Source: Schauerella fraxinea (GTDB lineage Bacteria > Pseudomonadota > Gammaproteobacteria > Burkholderiales > Burkholderiaceae_B). Taken from it: a DNA stretch of 64,000 nt. This document shows positions 46,707 through 55,884 of the stretch, one piece after another. Both the position numbers and the translations under genes were made by a program. Within the stretch, counting starts at the first letter, position 1. Every line of letters begins with the position of its first letter. The stretch is taken from the NCBI GenBank assembly GCA_030849965.1, contig JAVDKL010000004.1:248001-312000 (forward strand), in the 5' to 3' direction. Under the pieces are notes generated by a model. It saw nothing but the letters and a program-made list of their open reading frames with translations, was not told the DNA's origin and made no database searches.

Positions 46707-48857
46707 TCAATGCGCTCCCTTCCCGCGACGCACAATCAGCAGACTGTCGTCATCCTGCAAAACCAACGAATAACCGGCACTCACGTACGTCGACGTTTCC
46801 TTCTCCACCACCACGATCGGACCGTCGAGCTTTTGCTTGCGCGGGAGCGACTGGCGGTCGAACAACCGGCAGGTCAGGAACTTGGCGGACTTGGCATCGA
46901 ACACCTGCTTGACCTCGATGGGCGTGACCGCATCGTTGTCAGCCGAATTGAGGCTGTTGCTTGCGCTTGCGCCGCTTGCGGTGGTGCTTACGCCCTCATC
47001 AAAGGTAGCCAAGTCGGGCGCCACCTGCTCGCTGCGCAGCGACAGCGACCAGCTCACCACTTCAATATCCAGTCCTTCAACTTCGTGGCCAAACAAGTGC
47101 ACATACTCGTCGATGAAGTTCTGGCGCAGTCCGGCCACCGCCGACGCGTCAAACTCAAAAATCGAGGACGCGACCGGGATTTCCCAACCCTGGCCCGCAT
47201 AGCGCATATAGGCTTTCAGTTCAGGAATCACTTTGCCCTGATACGCCGTCTCATCCAGAAAGGCCGACACCTCGGTGCGCATATCGGCAACCAACTTGTT
47301 GACCATTGCCGAATCGAACTGGCTCAAGCGCATCACCGCGCTGCGCAGCGACTCATAGCCAAACGGCGCCCGCAAGAAACCGATCGCCGAACCCACACCC
47401 GCGCCGGGCGGCACCACCAGGCGATCGATGCCCAGCTTTTCGCACAGGCGGGCCGCATGCAAAGGGGCTGCGCCGCCGTAGGCAATCATCGTGTACTGCT
47501 CCAGCTCGCAGCCGCTTTCCACCGCGTGCATCCGCGCTGCGTTGGCCATGTTCTCGTCCACCATCTCGGCCACCGCGAATGCGCTTTGCACCGCATCGCT
47601 ACCAAGCGTCTTGGCAATATGGGTTTCCATTGCACGCTGGGATGCTGCGCCGTCCAGCTTGAACGCGCCTCCGGCAAAACGGTTGGCGTCGAGTTTGTTC
47701 AGCAACAGATCGGCGTCGGTCACGGTAGGGTGCTCACCATTGCGCCCGTAGCATGCCGGACCCGGCTCGGAACCCGCGCTCTCCGGGCCCACCCGCACCT
47801 GGCGCATATTGTCCACATGCGCAATCGACCCGCCACCTGCGCCGATCTCCACCATCTCGATAACCGGGATCGAAATCGGCATCCCGCTGCCTTTCTTGAA
47901 GCGATACGTACGCGCCACCTCAAACGTGCGCGACGTTTTGGGCTGCTGGTTTTCGATCAAACAGATCTTTGCCGTCGTGCCGCCCATATCGTAGGAAATC
48001 ACTTTGTTCAAACCATAGCGTTTCGCTATGTGGCTCGCGTAAATCGCGCCGCCCGCCGGCCCCGACTCAAGCAGGCGCACCGGATACTCCGCTGCGCTCT
48101 TCAACGACATCAAGCCGCCACCCGAATGGATCATGTACAGCGGGCACGTTGTCCCTTCATCGGCCAGTGCCTGTGCCAAGCGATTCAGATACGACGCCAT
48201 CAGCGGTTTTACGTATGCGTTCGCGCATACGGTGTTGAAACGCTCGAACTCGCGAATCTGCGGCGACACATCGCTCGATAAAGAAATCGATGCCCCCGGC
48301 AGCGCCGCCGTCAGCACATCGCGCACTTGACGCTCGTGCACCGCGTTGCGATAGCTGTGCATCAGCCCTACGGCAATGCTCTGGTAGTTGCCGGCCCGCA
48401 ATTGCTCGACCACGTGATCCAGACCTGCCAGATCCAGCGCCAGCAACTCATTGCCTTGCGCATCCAAGCGGCCCGCCACGGTGAAGCGATCGCAGCGCGG
48501 CACCAACGCCGGCGGCAACTGAATACCCAAATCGTATTGTTCGAAGCGGCCTTCATTACGCATCTCGATCACATCGCGAAACCCTTCGCTCGTGATAAAC
48601 GCCGTGCGCGCGCCACGCTTCTCGATCAACGCGTTGGTGGCCAGCGTGGTGCCGTGAATCACGGCATCCAGATCGGATAACTGCACGTTGGCTAGCGCCG
48701 CCGCCGTTTTCAGCGCCTCGACAATCGCGCGCTCGGGCTTCTCATAATCCGTGAGTACTTTCGAAGTGAAGATCTGATCGCCGTATTCCAGCGCCACGTC
48801 GGTAAACGTGCCGCCGATATCGACACCGGCACGGATGCCCGGGGTGACTGCTTGCAT
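46707..48857 (-). CDS. hyuA: Hydantoinase A / oxoprolinase subunit A
   Basis: A 716-aa ATP-binding HyuA subunit with an actin-like fold: RAGVDIGGTFTDVALE, HGTTLATNALIEKRGARTAF, SYDMGGTTAKICLIE, EIGAGGGSIAHVD and YGGAAPLHAARL. Near the C-terminus a Ser/Ala/Asn-rich segment (VSTTASGASASNSLNSADND, coded around 46920-46990) interrupts the C-terminal domain and looks like a lineage-specific linker. AAAGGA supports the ATG at 48857. First gene of hyuA-hyuB-transporter; no dedicated regulator is adjacent. Confidence 0.93.
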   Translation of the reverse strand: MQAVTPGIRAGVDIGGTFTDVALEYGDQIFTSKVLTDYEKPERAIVEALKTAAALANVQLSDLDAVIHGTTLATNALIEKRGARTAFITSEGFRDVIEMRNEGRFEQYDLGIQLPPALVPRCDRFTVAGRLDAQGNELLALDLAGLDHVVEQLRAGNYQSIAVGLMHSYRNAVHERQVRDVLTAALPGASISLSSDVSPQIREFERFNTVCANAYVKPLMASYLNRLAQALADEGTTCPLYMIHSGGGLMSLKSAAEYPVRLLESGPAGGAIYASHIAKRYGLNKVISYDMGGTTAKICLIENQQPKTSRTFEVARTYRFKKGSGMPISIPVIEMVEIGAGGGSIAHVDNMRQVRVGPESAGSEPGPACYGRNGEHPTVTDADLLLNKLDANRFAGGAFKLDGAASQRAMETHIAKTLGSDAVQSAFAVAEMVDENMANAARMHAVESGCELEQYTMIAYGGAAPLHAARLCEKLGIDRLVVPPGAGVGSAIGFLRAPFGYESLRSAVMRLSQFDSAMVNKLVADMRTEVSAFLDETAYQGKVIPELKAYMRYAGQGWEIPVASSIFEFDASAVAGLRQNFIDEYVHLFGHEVEGLDIEVVSWSLSLRSEQVAPDLATFDEGVSTTASGASASNSLNSADNDAVTPIEVKQVFDAKSAKFLTCRLFDRQSLPRKQKLDGPIVVVEKETSTYVSAGYSLVLQDDDSLLIVRRGKGAH

Positions 48858-49014
48858 GCCTGTCCTTTCGTCTCTTGATCGAGGGGGCGGCGATTGCCCG
48901 GGGAACGGGGCAGGGCGCCGCTGATACGAGCATGTTCGACCTGAGCGCGGAGGATGACAAACAAGATAATTTGCGGTTGAGGACAAGCGTGGCGTGTCCC
49001 GTATAAACCCTAGG

Positions 49015-49130
49015 TTGTCCTAAAGCTGCGAGGGTCTTCTCCTAAAGCGGGCCAGGGCCTTGTGTCAAAGGGTGCGGGGAGCTTGTCCTTAAGGGGAGCT
49101 GGATCGTGTTCCTAAAGGGACCTTGGATCG
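49015..49130. repeat. Degenerate 23-bp tandem repeat, about five copies, non-coding
   Basis: TCCTAAAG or a close variant recurs at 49018, 49040, about 49063 (TC-AAAG), 49086 (TCCTTAAG) and 49110, each followed by a G-rich stretch and often preceded by TTGT/TGT, giving a period of 22-24 bases. It fills most of the 375-base gap between hyuA and comEC; the remainder at 48858-49014 should hold the hyuA promoter but nothing specific is recognisable. Confidence 0.7.
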
Positions 49131-49232
49131 CGTACTCGAGGGCGCGCAAATCGGTTCACTTTGCGGTCTCATCTGCCTGGCTTGGCGCAAGCTTGCGTGT
49201 TAACGACGCATTCAAGAGGGCACGGTTACGCG

Positions 49233-51734
49233 ATGGGGAGATATGCGTGTGTGCTGTTCGTAACAGGGGCGTTGTGCGTGCACTACCTGCGCACGCTGCC
49301 GTTGGAACCAGGTGTGCATCTGTGGGTCATCGCGGCGGCGGCACCTGTCTTGGCCGCGGCCTCATACATCAGCGCTGCGGGGGCTCGGGGTTATCCCAGG
49401 TGCGTTGTGGGGCAGGCAATGACGGTCGTTCGTATTGGCATAGTCGGTGCCAGCGCGTTTGTCATCGGCGTGGCCTACGTCACGGCTCAAGCCCACCACA
49501 GACTTGCCGACCGCCTTGACGATCGTCACCACGACGCCGTCACGCGCCTGAACGTGCTGGTCGACAGTCTCCCGGTAGATGGTGAAACCAGTCGTCGTGT
49601 GGACGTCACGGTGTTACCGGGTCAGGTAGGCGGTATCCCGCAACGACTCCGCATCAGTTGGTACGCGCCACCCTCGGGTACTGCTGCCTTACCGGCGCTT
49701 GTCCCAGGCGAAGTCTGGCGCATGGCGCTCCTGCTGCGGCGTCCCCACGCGGCCATCAATCCACATCTGCGCGACGGTGAGGGTGCCATGTTCGCGCAGG
49801 GCATTCGTGCGCTTGGCACGGTGCGCGGAAGACCGCAGCGCATCGACGACCGCCCATGGGAAAGCGCCGCCGTCGTCATCGCACGCGCACGCCATCACAT
49901 ACGCGAACGCATGCGCGCTGCCATCGGAGACCGCCGCTACGGCGGTGTGCTGATCGCCTTAGCCATCGGCGATCAGGCCGGCGTGGCACGCGAGGACTGG
50001 GACATCTTCAACCGCAGCGGCATCACGCATCTCGTGTCGATCAGCGGCATGCACGTCACTTTGATGGCCGGCCTTGTCGCCGCTGCGGCGGGGTGGCTAT
50101 GGCGACGCGCACGGTGGCGTCGAATTGGCTTTTGCGAGGTCGTGCCGGCACGGCAAGTCATGGCACTGGCGGCTTTGATATTGGCTGCCGCGTATTGTTT
50201 GCTAGCCGGTTGGGGCATCCCGGCGCAGCGCACGTTCTTCATGCTCGCCGTCTTGGGCAGCGCCACCTTGGCGGGCGTACCGCTATCGATGTCGCGTGCG
50301 CTTGCGGTGGCTGCCGTGGCTGTCGTGATCGGCGATCCCTGGGCGCCGCTGAGCACGGGTTTCTGGCTGTCGTTTGGGGCGGTTGCCGTGTTGCTCCGCG
50401 TGGCGCTTGGGACGCCGATCACGCGCCTCCCATCCAAGGAAACCTGGCCCGAACGTCTGCGGCTGTTCAGTGCGCGGTGGCGTCAAGCGGCGCATGTGCA
50501 AGGCATGATCACCCTGGGCCTCATGCCGCCATTGGCGATTCTGATCCATCAGATTTCGCTCGTCTCCCCCTTGGCAAATGCCGTCGCCATTCCGGTCGTG
50601 AGCCTGCTGGTCACGCCGCTGGCGTTGCTTGTTGCGGTGATGTCTGTGATGCCGGGCATGCACATGCTCGCCAGCGCCGCAGGATGGACGGCGCATCTGC
50701 TCTTCGAATGGACGATGATTCCCGTGAGCGCGCTGGCGTCATCGTCGTGGTCTGCCGTGGGCATTGCGGCGGCGCCCACATGGGCAGCAGTGCTGGCGTT
50801 GGTGGGGGTGGGCTATGCCACCTTGCCGCAAGGCTGGCCGGCAAGACACTGGGCGTGGCTGCTGATGACGCCATTGTTGTTTGCACGGCCCGAACGGCCT
50901 GAGGTTGGCGACTGGCGCATGACGGCCCTGGATGTGGGGCAGGGCGCCGCGATCGTGATCGAGACCGCGACGGCGACCACCGTTTATGACGTGGGCCCGA
51001 AACATCGCAATGGAACTGACGCCGGTGAACGTGTGCTGGTGCCATATCTGCGGGCGCGGGGGATTCGGCGTATCGATCGCCTCGTGGTGTCGCACGCCGA
51101 TCTGGATCACGCGGGTGGGCTGCGTGCGGTGTTGAAGTCGGTACCGATAGACACAGCCTTTGCGTCATTCGATGTGGCGAAGCAGGTTGCGCAGGAGGAT
51201 GCGGCGGATGCGCAGGTGCCATTATCAGAACCCACGCCGCTGCCAACGAATATTGCGCCGTGTCTGGCTGGCGAAGCCTGGGACCAGGACGGCGTTCGAT
51301 TCCGCTTCATCCATCCCCGACCGCTTGGCGAGTCGAGTCGTAAGCACCGCAAAGTCGATGGCAACGCCGGGAGTTGTGTGTTGGTCATCGAAGGCGCGCA
51401 TCACAAGGCGGTGCTACCGGGCGATGTTGGGGTAGCGCAAGAGCGTCAATTATTGGATGTGGGGCAAGTGGATGTGGTGTTGGCCGGGCATCACGGCTCT
51501 GCGACCTCGTCGAGTCGAGCGTGGACTGAAGCCTTGCGACCTTTACATGTGATCGTGCAGGCGGGATACCTGAACCGCTTTCGCCATCCCGCGAACGTCG
51601 TGGTCAATCGCTGGCGGCGAGTGGGTGCGCACGTTGCGCGCACGGATCGGGACGGGGCGATCACGGTAATGTCCTCCGGAGCGGGACTGATCGCGGTCGG
51701 CGAGCGCAGTATGGCGCGCAGGTACTGGCGATGA
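49233..51734 (+). CDS. comEC: DNA internalisation competence protein ComEC/Rec2
   Basis: Inner-membrane channel for single-stranded DNA in natural transformation (833 aa from the chosen start). N-terminal helices and an OB-like DUF4131 domain (residues 1-220), the Competence domain with many helices (ISGMHVTLMAGLVAAAAGWL, SFGAVAVLLRV), then a metallo-beta-lactamase domain with LDVGQGAAIVI, VVSHADLDHAGG and LAGHHGSATSSS. The ATG at 49233 gives a compact N-terminus; an in-frame ATG at 49161 is possible. It appears intact. Confidence 0.93.
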   Translation: MGRYACVLFVTGALCVHYLRTLPLEPGVHLWVIAAAAPVLAAASYISAAGARGYPRCVVGQAMTVVRIGIVGASAFVIGVAYVTAQAHHRLADRLDDRHHDAVTRLNVLVDSLPVDGETSRRVDVTVLPGQVGGIPQRLRISWYAPPSGTAALPALVPGEVWRMALLLRRPHAAINPHLRDGEGAMFAQGIRALGTVRGRPQRIDDRPWESAAVVIARARHHIRERMRAAIGDRRYGGVLIALAIGDQAGVAREDWDIFNRSGITHLVSISGMHVTLMAGLVAAAAGWLWRRARWRRIGFCEVVPARQVMALAALILAAAYCLLAGWGIPAQRTFFMLAVLGSATLAGVPLSMSRALAVAAVAVVIGDPWAPLSTGFWLSFGAVAVLLRVALGTPITRLPSKETWPERLRLFSARWRQAAHVQGMITLGLMPPLAILIHQISLVSPLANAVAIPVVSLLVTPLALLVAVMSVMPGMHMLASAAGWTAHLLFEWTMIPVSALASSSWSAVGIAAAPTWAAVLALVGVGYATLPQGWPARHWAWLLMTPLLFARPERPEVGDWRMTALDVGQGAAIVIETATATTVYDVGPKHRNGTDAGERVLVPYLRARGIRRIDRLVVSHADLDHAGGLRAVLKSVPIDTAFASFDVAKQVAQEDAADAQVPLSEPTPLPTNIAPCLAGEAWDQDGVRFRFIHPRPLGESSRKHRKVDGNAGSCVLVIEGAHHKAVLPGDVGVAQERQLLDVGQVDVVLAGHHGSATSSSRAWTEALRPLHVIVQAGYLNRFRHPANVVVNRWRRVGAHVARTDRDGAITVMSSGAGLIAVGERSMARRYWR

Positions 51735-51863
51735 CAGGGCAAGGTCGGCCGTTCATGCTGGCCATGTGCGGCAATCGGAGAATCAGGCAAACATTGCCAA
51801 CTTTTCGGCAACTTGCGATCGCCGCTGGATTTCATACTGAGTGCTTCAGAAAAGGAGCAAGCA

Positions 51864-52619
51864 ATGAGAAAGATTGCAATCGTCACCGGCGCTAGTCGTG
51901 GCCTTGGCCGCAACACGGCGCTCAATATCGCTCGCCGCGGCGGCGACGTCGTCATCACGTTTCAAAGTAAAGCGGACGAGGCTAACGCGGTCGTCGAAGA
52001 GATCGAGGCGCTGGGTGGCCGTTGCATCGCCTTGCAGCTCGATGTCAGCGATGTATCGAGCGTTGCAGGCTTTGTCGAACGGGTGCGAACCGTCCTGAGC
52101 ACGCAGTGGCAGCGCACTACATTCGACCATCTCGTCAATAACGCAGGGCACGGCGACATGGCGATGATCGAGCACACGACCGAGACGCAATTCGACAAAC
52201 TGGTCGATGTACATTTCAAAGGGGTGTTCTTTCTCACACAGGCCCTGTTGCCGTTGATTGCAGACGGTGGGCGGATCGTGAATGTCTCCACAGGCTTGAC
52301 CCGTGTGTCGTATCCGGGCTTTGCGGCCTACGCAGCCGTTAAAGGTGCGGTGGAAGTGCTGAGCGTGTATCTGGCCAAGGAACTCGGCAGCCGTGGCATT
52401 GCGGTGAATACCGTGGCACCGGGCGCCATCGAAACGGACTTCCTCGGGGGTGCCGTGCGCGACACGCCTGATTTGAACCAAGTCTTTGCAGACATGACTG
52501 CTCTGGGCCGCGTGGGTGTGCCGGACGATATCGGTCCCGTGATCGCCAGCCTGCTCGGCGAAGATCATCGGTGGATCAATGGTCAACGTATTGAGGTGTC
52601 CGGCGGGCAGGTCATCTGA
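51864..52619 (+). CDS. SDR family oxidoreductase
   Basis: Short-chain dehydrogenase of 251 aa: [30 protein letters not shown], catalytic serine in VNVSTGLTRVSYPGFAAYAAVKGA (here the YxxxK is YAAVK), and C-terminal WINGQRIEVSGGQ. AAAGGAG supports the ATG at 51864. It is convergent with an AraC gene, a pairing common for detoxifying SDRs; substrate unknown. Confidence 0.92.
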   Translation: MRKIAIVTGASRGLGRNTALNIARRGGDVVITFQSKADEANAVVEEIEALGGRCIALQLDVSDVSSVAGFVERVRTVLSTQWQRTTFDHLVNNAGHGDMAMIEHTTETQFDKLVDVHFKGVFFLTQALLPLIADGGRIVNVSTGLTRVSYPGFAAYAAVKGAVEVLSVYLAKELGSRGIAVNTVAPGAIETDFLGGAVRDTPDLNQVFADMTALGRVGVPDDIGPVIASLLGEDHRWINGQRIEVSGGQVI

Positions 52620-52647
52620 TCGATCGCGCCAGCGGTGGGCCAGCCCG

Positions 52648-53541
52648 TTACGCGGTCGCCTGCAATCGATCGCTGTGCTGATCTCGGTCTCGCACGGGCG
52701 GCAGTCCGAACATGCGGCCGTATTCGCGAGAGAACTGATGCACGCTTTCGTAGCCGACTGCGAACGCAGCATGACTGGCATTGGCGCCTTCCGCAAGCAT
52801 CAGACGCCGAGCTTCGATCAGGCGGAGCTGCTTCTGAAACTGTAGCGGCGTAAGTGAAGTCACCGCACGAAAGTTCTGATGAAATGAAGACACGCTCATC
52901 CCAGCTGCAGATGCCAGTTGTTCTACCGGCAAACGTTGCCGATAGTCGGCTTGCAAAACCGCAACCGCCCGGGCAATTCGCTGCAGGTGACTGTTTGGCA
53001 ACCCGATACGCCGAACTGCGGCGCCGTGGCGCCCGGCTAGGAGCCAATAGTGAAACTCGCGTAATCGCTGCGCTTGCAGCAGCGGGATCGCCTCAGGGCG
53101 TGCCAACAAACGCAGCAGTTGCAGTGCGGCGTTCGCGACATCATCGTCCGTCTGCGCGCAATGCAGGGCCGCGTGATCGGTTTGCCTCGTTGCGGCCATT
53201 TCGGTAGTGAGGTCGGCGATGATCGCGGGATCAAGGTCCAACACCAGCGAATAGTAGGGTGCACTGGCATCTGCGCGCGTAATCCGACTTGCCGTGGGCA
53301 CATCGGCCATGATCAGAAGCGAGTCGCCCGCGTTGAACGTGAACGACTGCCGCCCGATGGACACGTGCTTCGATCCTTGAACGACGAGGCAAACAAGTGG
53401 CCGCTGCACGTCGTAGCTCAACGCAGTTCTGCTGGTGGCTCGGATGAGCGTCAGACCAGGCACCAGCGTTTGCGCCACGCCTGCGTGATCGGCATGCGCA
53501 TCAGCATAACGGCGAACCTCGGCAAGTAGTGTGTTGGACAT
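52648..53541 (-). CDS. AraC-family transcriptional regulator
   Basis: A 297-aa regulator with the AraC_N-type cupin-like N-terminal domain (residues 20-170) and a C-terminal pair of HTHs (LPVEQLASAAGMSVSSFHQNFRAVTSLTPLQFQKQLRL, ASHAAFAVGYESVHQFSREYGRMFG). Convergent with the SDR gene, which is its likely target. The 240 bases upstream (53542-53781) show no feature I can name. Confidence 0.93.
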   Translation of the reverse strand: MSNTLLAEVRRYADAHADHAGVAQTLVPGLTLIRATSRTALSYDVQRPLVCLVVQGSKHVSIGRQSFTFNAGDSLLIMADVPTASRITRADASAPYYSLVLDLDPAIIADLTTEMAATRQTDHAALHCAQTDDDVANAALQLLRLLARPEAIPLLQAQRLREFHYWLLAGRHGAAVRRIGLPNSHLQRIARAVAVLQADYRQRLPVEQLASAAGMSVSSFHQNFRAVTSLTPLQFQKQLRLIEARRLMLAEGANASHAAFAVGYESVHQFSREYGRMFGLPPVRDRDQHSDRLQATA

Positions 53542-53781
53542 GGCTCGACTATATCCACGGCCTGATAACGGCGCAAATGTTCTGGATAATCAGGCAAAGA
53601 CGCTGAAGGATTGGGCAAAAGGTCCTGATCGGCATCCGGAGTAGGGCGTTTGCATCGACGTGTGCACGAAGCGCCGCAATGCCGCCCGGAATGCAGGCTT
53701 GGCGAACGCGCCGTTGTCCGCATTCGCCAAGTGTGATGTTTAAAGCGCACGACGCAAGACGTCAGGCCTGTTCAGGGCGTT

Positions 53782-54369
53782 TTACGGTTTCGGCAGATAC
53801 CCCGGCAACGCTTCAATCCGCTTCATCCAGCGGGCGATGTGCGTGTACGGCGCGAGATCCACGCTGCCTTCCGGCGCCAGTGCCACGTAGGGATACACCG
53901 CGCAATCCGCAATCGTCGGGCGACCGATCGCCAGCCACTCATTGCTCGCTAAATGCTGATCGAGCACACTGAGCACGCCGGGCGATTTTTCCAGCGCTGC
54001 CTCTTTGTCCAGCGCATAGCCAAACTTCTGAACCAGCCGCGCCACATTCACACTGTGTTGCACCTCATTGGCCGCAAACGACAGCCACTGCACGATCTCG
54101 GCCTGGCCTTGGGGATGCGCCGGCCACCACGCCAAGCCACCGTATGCGCCGGCGAGGTAAACAAGGATGGCCTGCGAATCGCGGACGACGATCTTCTTGT
54201 CTTCCAGAATGGGCAGTTCGCCCAAAGGATTCAGGTCCGACAGCGGCGGTTTCTTATGCGCACCGTTCATAAAATCGACCGGAACGATATCCAGGTCGAT
54301 ATTGGCCAGGGAGGCGAATAGCCTCACCTTGTAGCAGTTGCCGGAGCCTTCCAGATCGTAAAGTTTCAT
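53782..54369 (-). CDS. Glutathione S-transferase
   Basis: A 195-aa GST-fold protein: MKLYDLEGSGNCYKVRLFASL, NPLGELPILED and RDSQAILVYLA in the thioredoxin-like domain and a helical C-terminal domain with PTIADCAVYPYVAL. Its start overlaps the stop of the upstream VOC gene (ATGA), so the two are translationally coupled and may act on the same electrophilic compound. Substrate unknown. Confidence 0.92.
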   Translation of the reverse strand: MKLYDLEGSGNCYKVRLFASLANIDLDIVPVDFMNGAHKKPPLSDLNPLGELPILEDKKIVVRDSQAILVYLAGAYGGLAWWPAHPQGQAEIVQWLSFAANEVQHSVNVARLVQKFGYALDKEAALEKSPGVLSVLDQHLASNEWLAIGRPTIADCAVYPYVALAPEGSVDLAPYTHIARWMKRIEALPGYLPKP

Positions 54370-54794
54370 GATTCATCTCCATTCACAAGTTCATTAAATT
54401 CCAGCACCGTGCCATCCGGGTCGCGGATGAACAGCGCAATTCTTCTCGGACCAATGTGATGCGGTCCTTCAGTCACCACAATGCCTTGCTGGACCAGCCA
54501 GCTTTCAAGCGCTTTGAGATCGTCAACGATGAAGGCCGGATGTGTGACGCCGGGCAGCTTTACCGGCGCATCCAGCAATACGTTATGGGCCTGTGGCACA
54601 TGTGTGCCGTTGAAAATCAGGTTGATCCGCACGCCATCGGGGCTCAGCATCTCGTTGGCTTCAAACTGCGGAAAGCTCGCAGTCTCTACAAACCCGAGTG
54701 CCTGATAAAAAGCCATGGATCGGTTCTTGTCGCTCACACGAATGCCAATATGGTCGTATGAGAGAATTCGAGTGGGGTTATGGTGTTGGCTCAT
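54366..54794 (-). CDS. VOC-superfamily (glyoxalase-like) protein
   Basis: A 142-aa vicinal-oxygen-chelate protein: ILSYDHIGIRVSDKNRSMAFYQALGF and IRDPDGTVLEFNELV, with a His and Glu at the usual metal positions. Members include glyoxalase I, dioxygenases and thiol transferases; pairing with a GST suggests glutathione-dependent detoxification (inference). It is divergent from a LysR gene; CACCTATG occurs twice (54850, 54873) in the gap and could be part of the operator. Confidence 0.88.
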   Translation of the reverse strand: MSQHHNPTRILSYDHIGIRVSDKNRSMAFYQALGFVETASFPQFEANEMLSPDGVRINLIFNGTHVPQAHNVLLDAPVKLPGVTHPAFIVDDLKALESWLVQQGIVVTEGPHHIGPRRIALFIRDPDGTVLEFNELVNGDES

Positions 54795-54925
54795 GAGGTT
54801 GTCACTCCGTTGAGATCAGTCTCTGAAGTGTCCTCCGATAGGGCCGCCTCACCTATGGTGTCGACCTGACAACACCTATGCATTAACTGCACAAATCACT
54901 CACTGCACACATCGAAAAGGCGCCA

Positions 54926-55828
54926 ATGGACAGGCTCAAGGCAATGGCCAATTTCGTTCGGATCGTCGACAGCGGCAGCCTGAGCGCCGCTGCCGATGCG
55001 ACCGGCCAATCCGTTGCTTCGCTCGTGCGGTCGCTGGCGGCTTTGGAACGCTATCTCGGCGTTCGATTGTTGAACCGCAGCACTCGCCGGATGGCACTCA
55101 CCAATGAGGGTGAGGAGTACCTGTCTTTCAGCCGCCGCACGCTCGCCGATTTCGACGACATGGAGCAGCGGCTCGAGGCGCGCGATGGCGTGGTGCGGGG
55201 TCTGCTCCGGATCACCGCGCCGGTGGAGTTTGGGCAGCGTTATGTGGCGCCGCTCGTCAACGCTTTTCTGAAAGACCACCCCCACATCACCGTTGACCTG
55301 AGTCTCAATGATCATGTGGTGCCGTTGCTTGATGACCGGCTCGATCTCGCCATCCGCATCGGGCATCTTCCCGACTCGGCAATGGTGGCGCGCAAGATTG
55401 GCGCGACTCGCCTGATCACGTGCGCGAGCCCGGATTATTTGCGTGGTGCGCCGCCGATCGATAGCCCAGCATCGCTACGAGAGCACGCCTGCATCACGCT
55501 CGCCGCACAAGGGCGGCAGTGGTATTACCGGCAAAACGATAAGGAGTTGGCGCAAGAGGTGGCGCCCAGGTTGGTGTGCAATCAGATTCGGGCGGCGAGC
55601 TTGGCGTGTGTGTCGGGCGTGGGAATTACGCGGCTGATGCACTATCAGGTGGTGGATGAGCTGACCGATGGACGCTTGGTCAGGATTCTTCGAGATTTCG
55701 AGCCGGAGGATCTCCCGATTCAACTGGTGTATCCGCATGCGCTGGCGCTTTCGCCAAGGGTGAGGGCGTTTGTGGAATGGGCATGTCAAAAAGTGGAGCT
55801 GTGCGCGCCGGAACCGGATGGCGCGTAA
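54926..55828 (+). CDS. LysR-family transcriptional regulator
   Basis: A 300-aa LysR regulator of the DsdC/CrgA-like branch: MDRLKAMANFVRIVDSGSLSAAADATGQSVASLVRSLAALERYLGVRLLNRSTRRM and an effector domain with RITAPVEFGQRYVAPLV. Divergent from the VOC-GST pair, which is the probable regulon. Confidence 0.93.
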   Translation: MDRLKAMANFVRIVDSGSLSAAADATGQSVASLVRSLAALERYLGVRLLNRSTRRMALTNEGEEYLSFSRRTLADFDDMEQRLEARDGVVRGLLRITAPVEFGQRYVAPLVNAFLKDHPHITVDLSLNDHVVPLLDDRLDLAIRIGHLPDSAMVARKIGATRLITCASPDYLRGAPPIDSPASLREHACITLAAQGRQWYYRQNDKELAQEVAPRLVCNQIRAASLACVSGVGITRLMHYQVVDELTDGRLVRILRDFEPEDLPIQLVYPHALALSPRVRAFVEWACQKVELCAPEPDGA

Positions 55829-55884
55829 GCACGGCGATCAAACCCCTTCAACGAAAAATGCAAGTAAGCGGCGGCTAGACAGGC

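Noticed and set aside
46710-48281. 523-codon open frame opposite hyuA
   Set aside because: Histidine/arginine-rich antisense shadow of hyuA.
53542-53781. Regulatory element or small gene upstream of the AraC gene
   Set aside because: No convincing repeat, promoter or coding pattern could be identified.
54850-54880. CACCTATG direct repeats as a LysR operator
   Set aside because: Two 8-base copies 23 bases apart are suggestive but too weak to list as a separate site.
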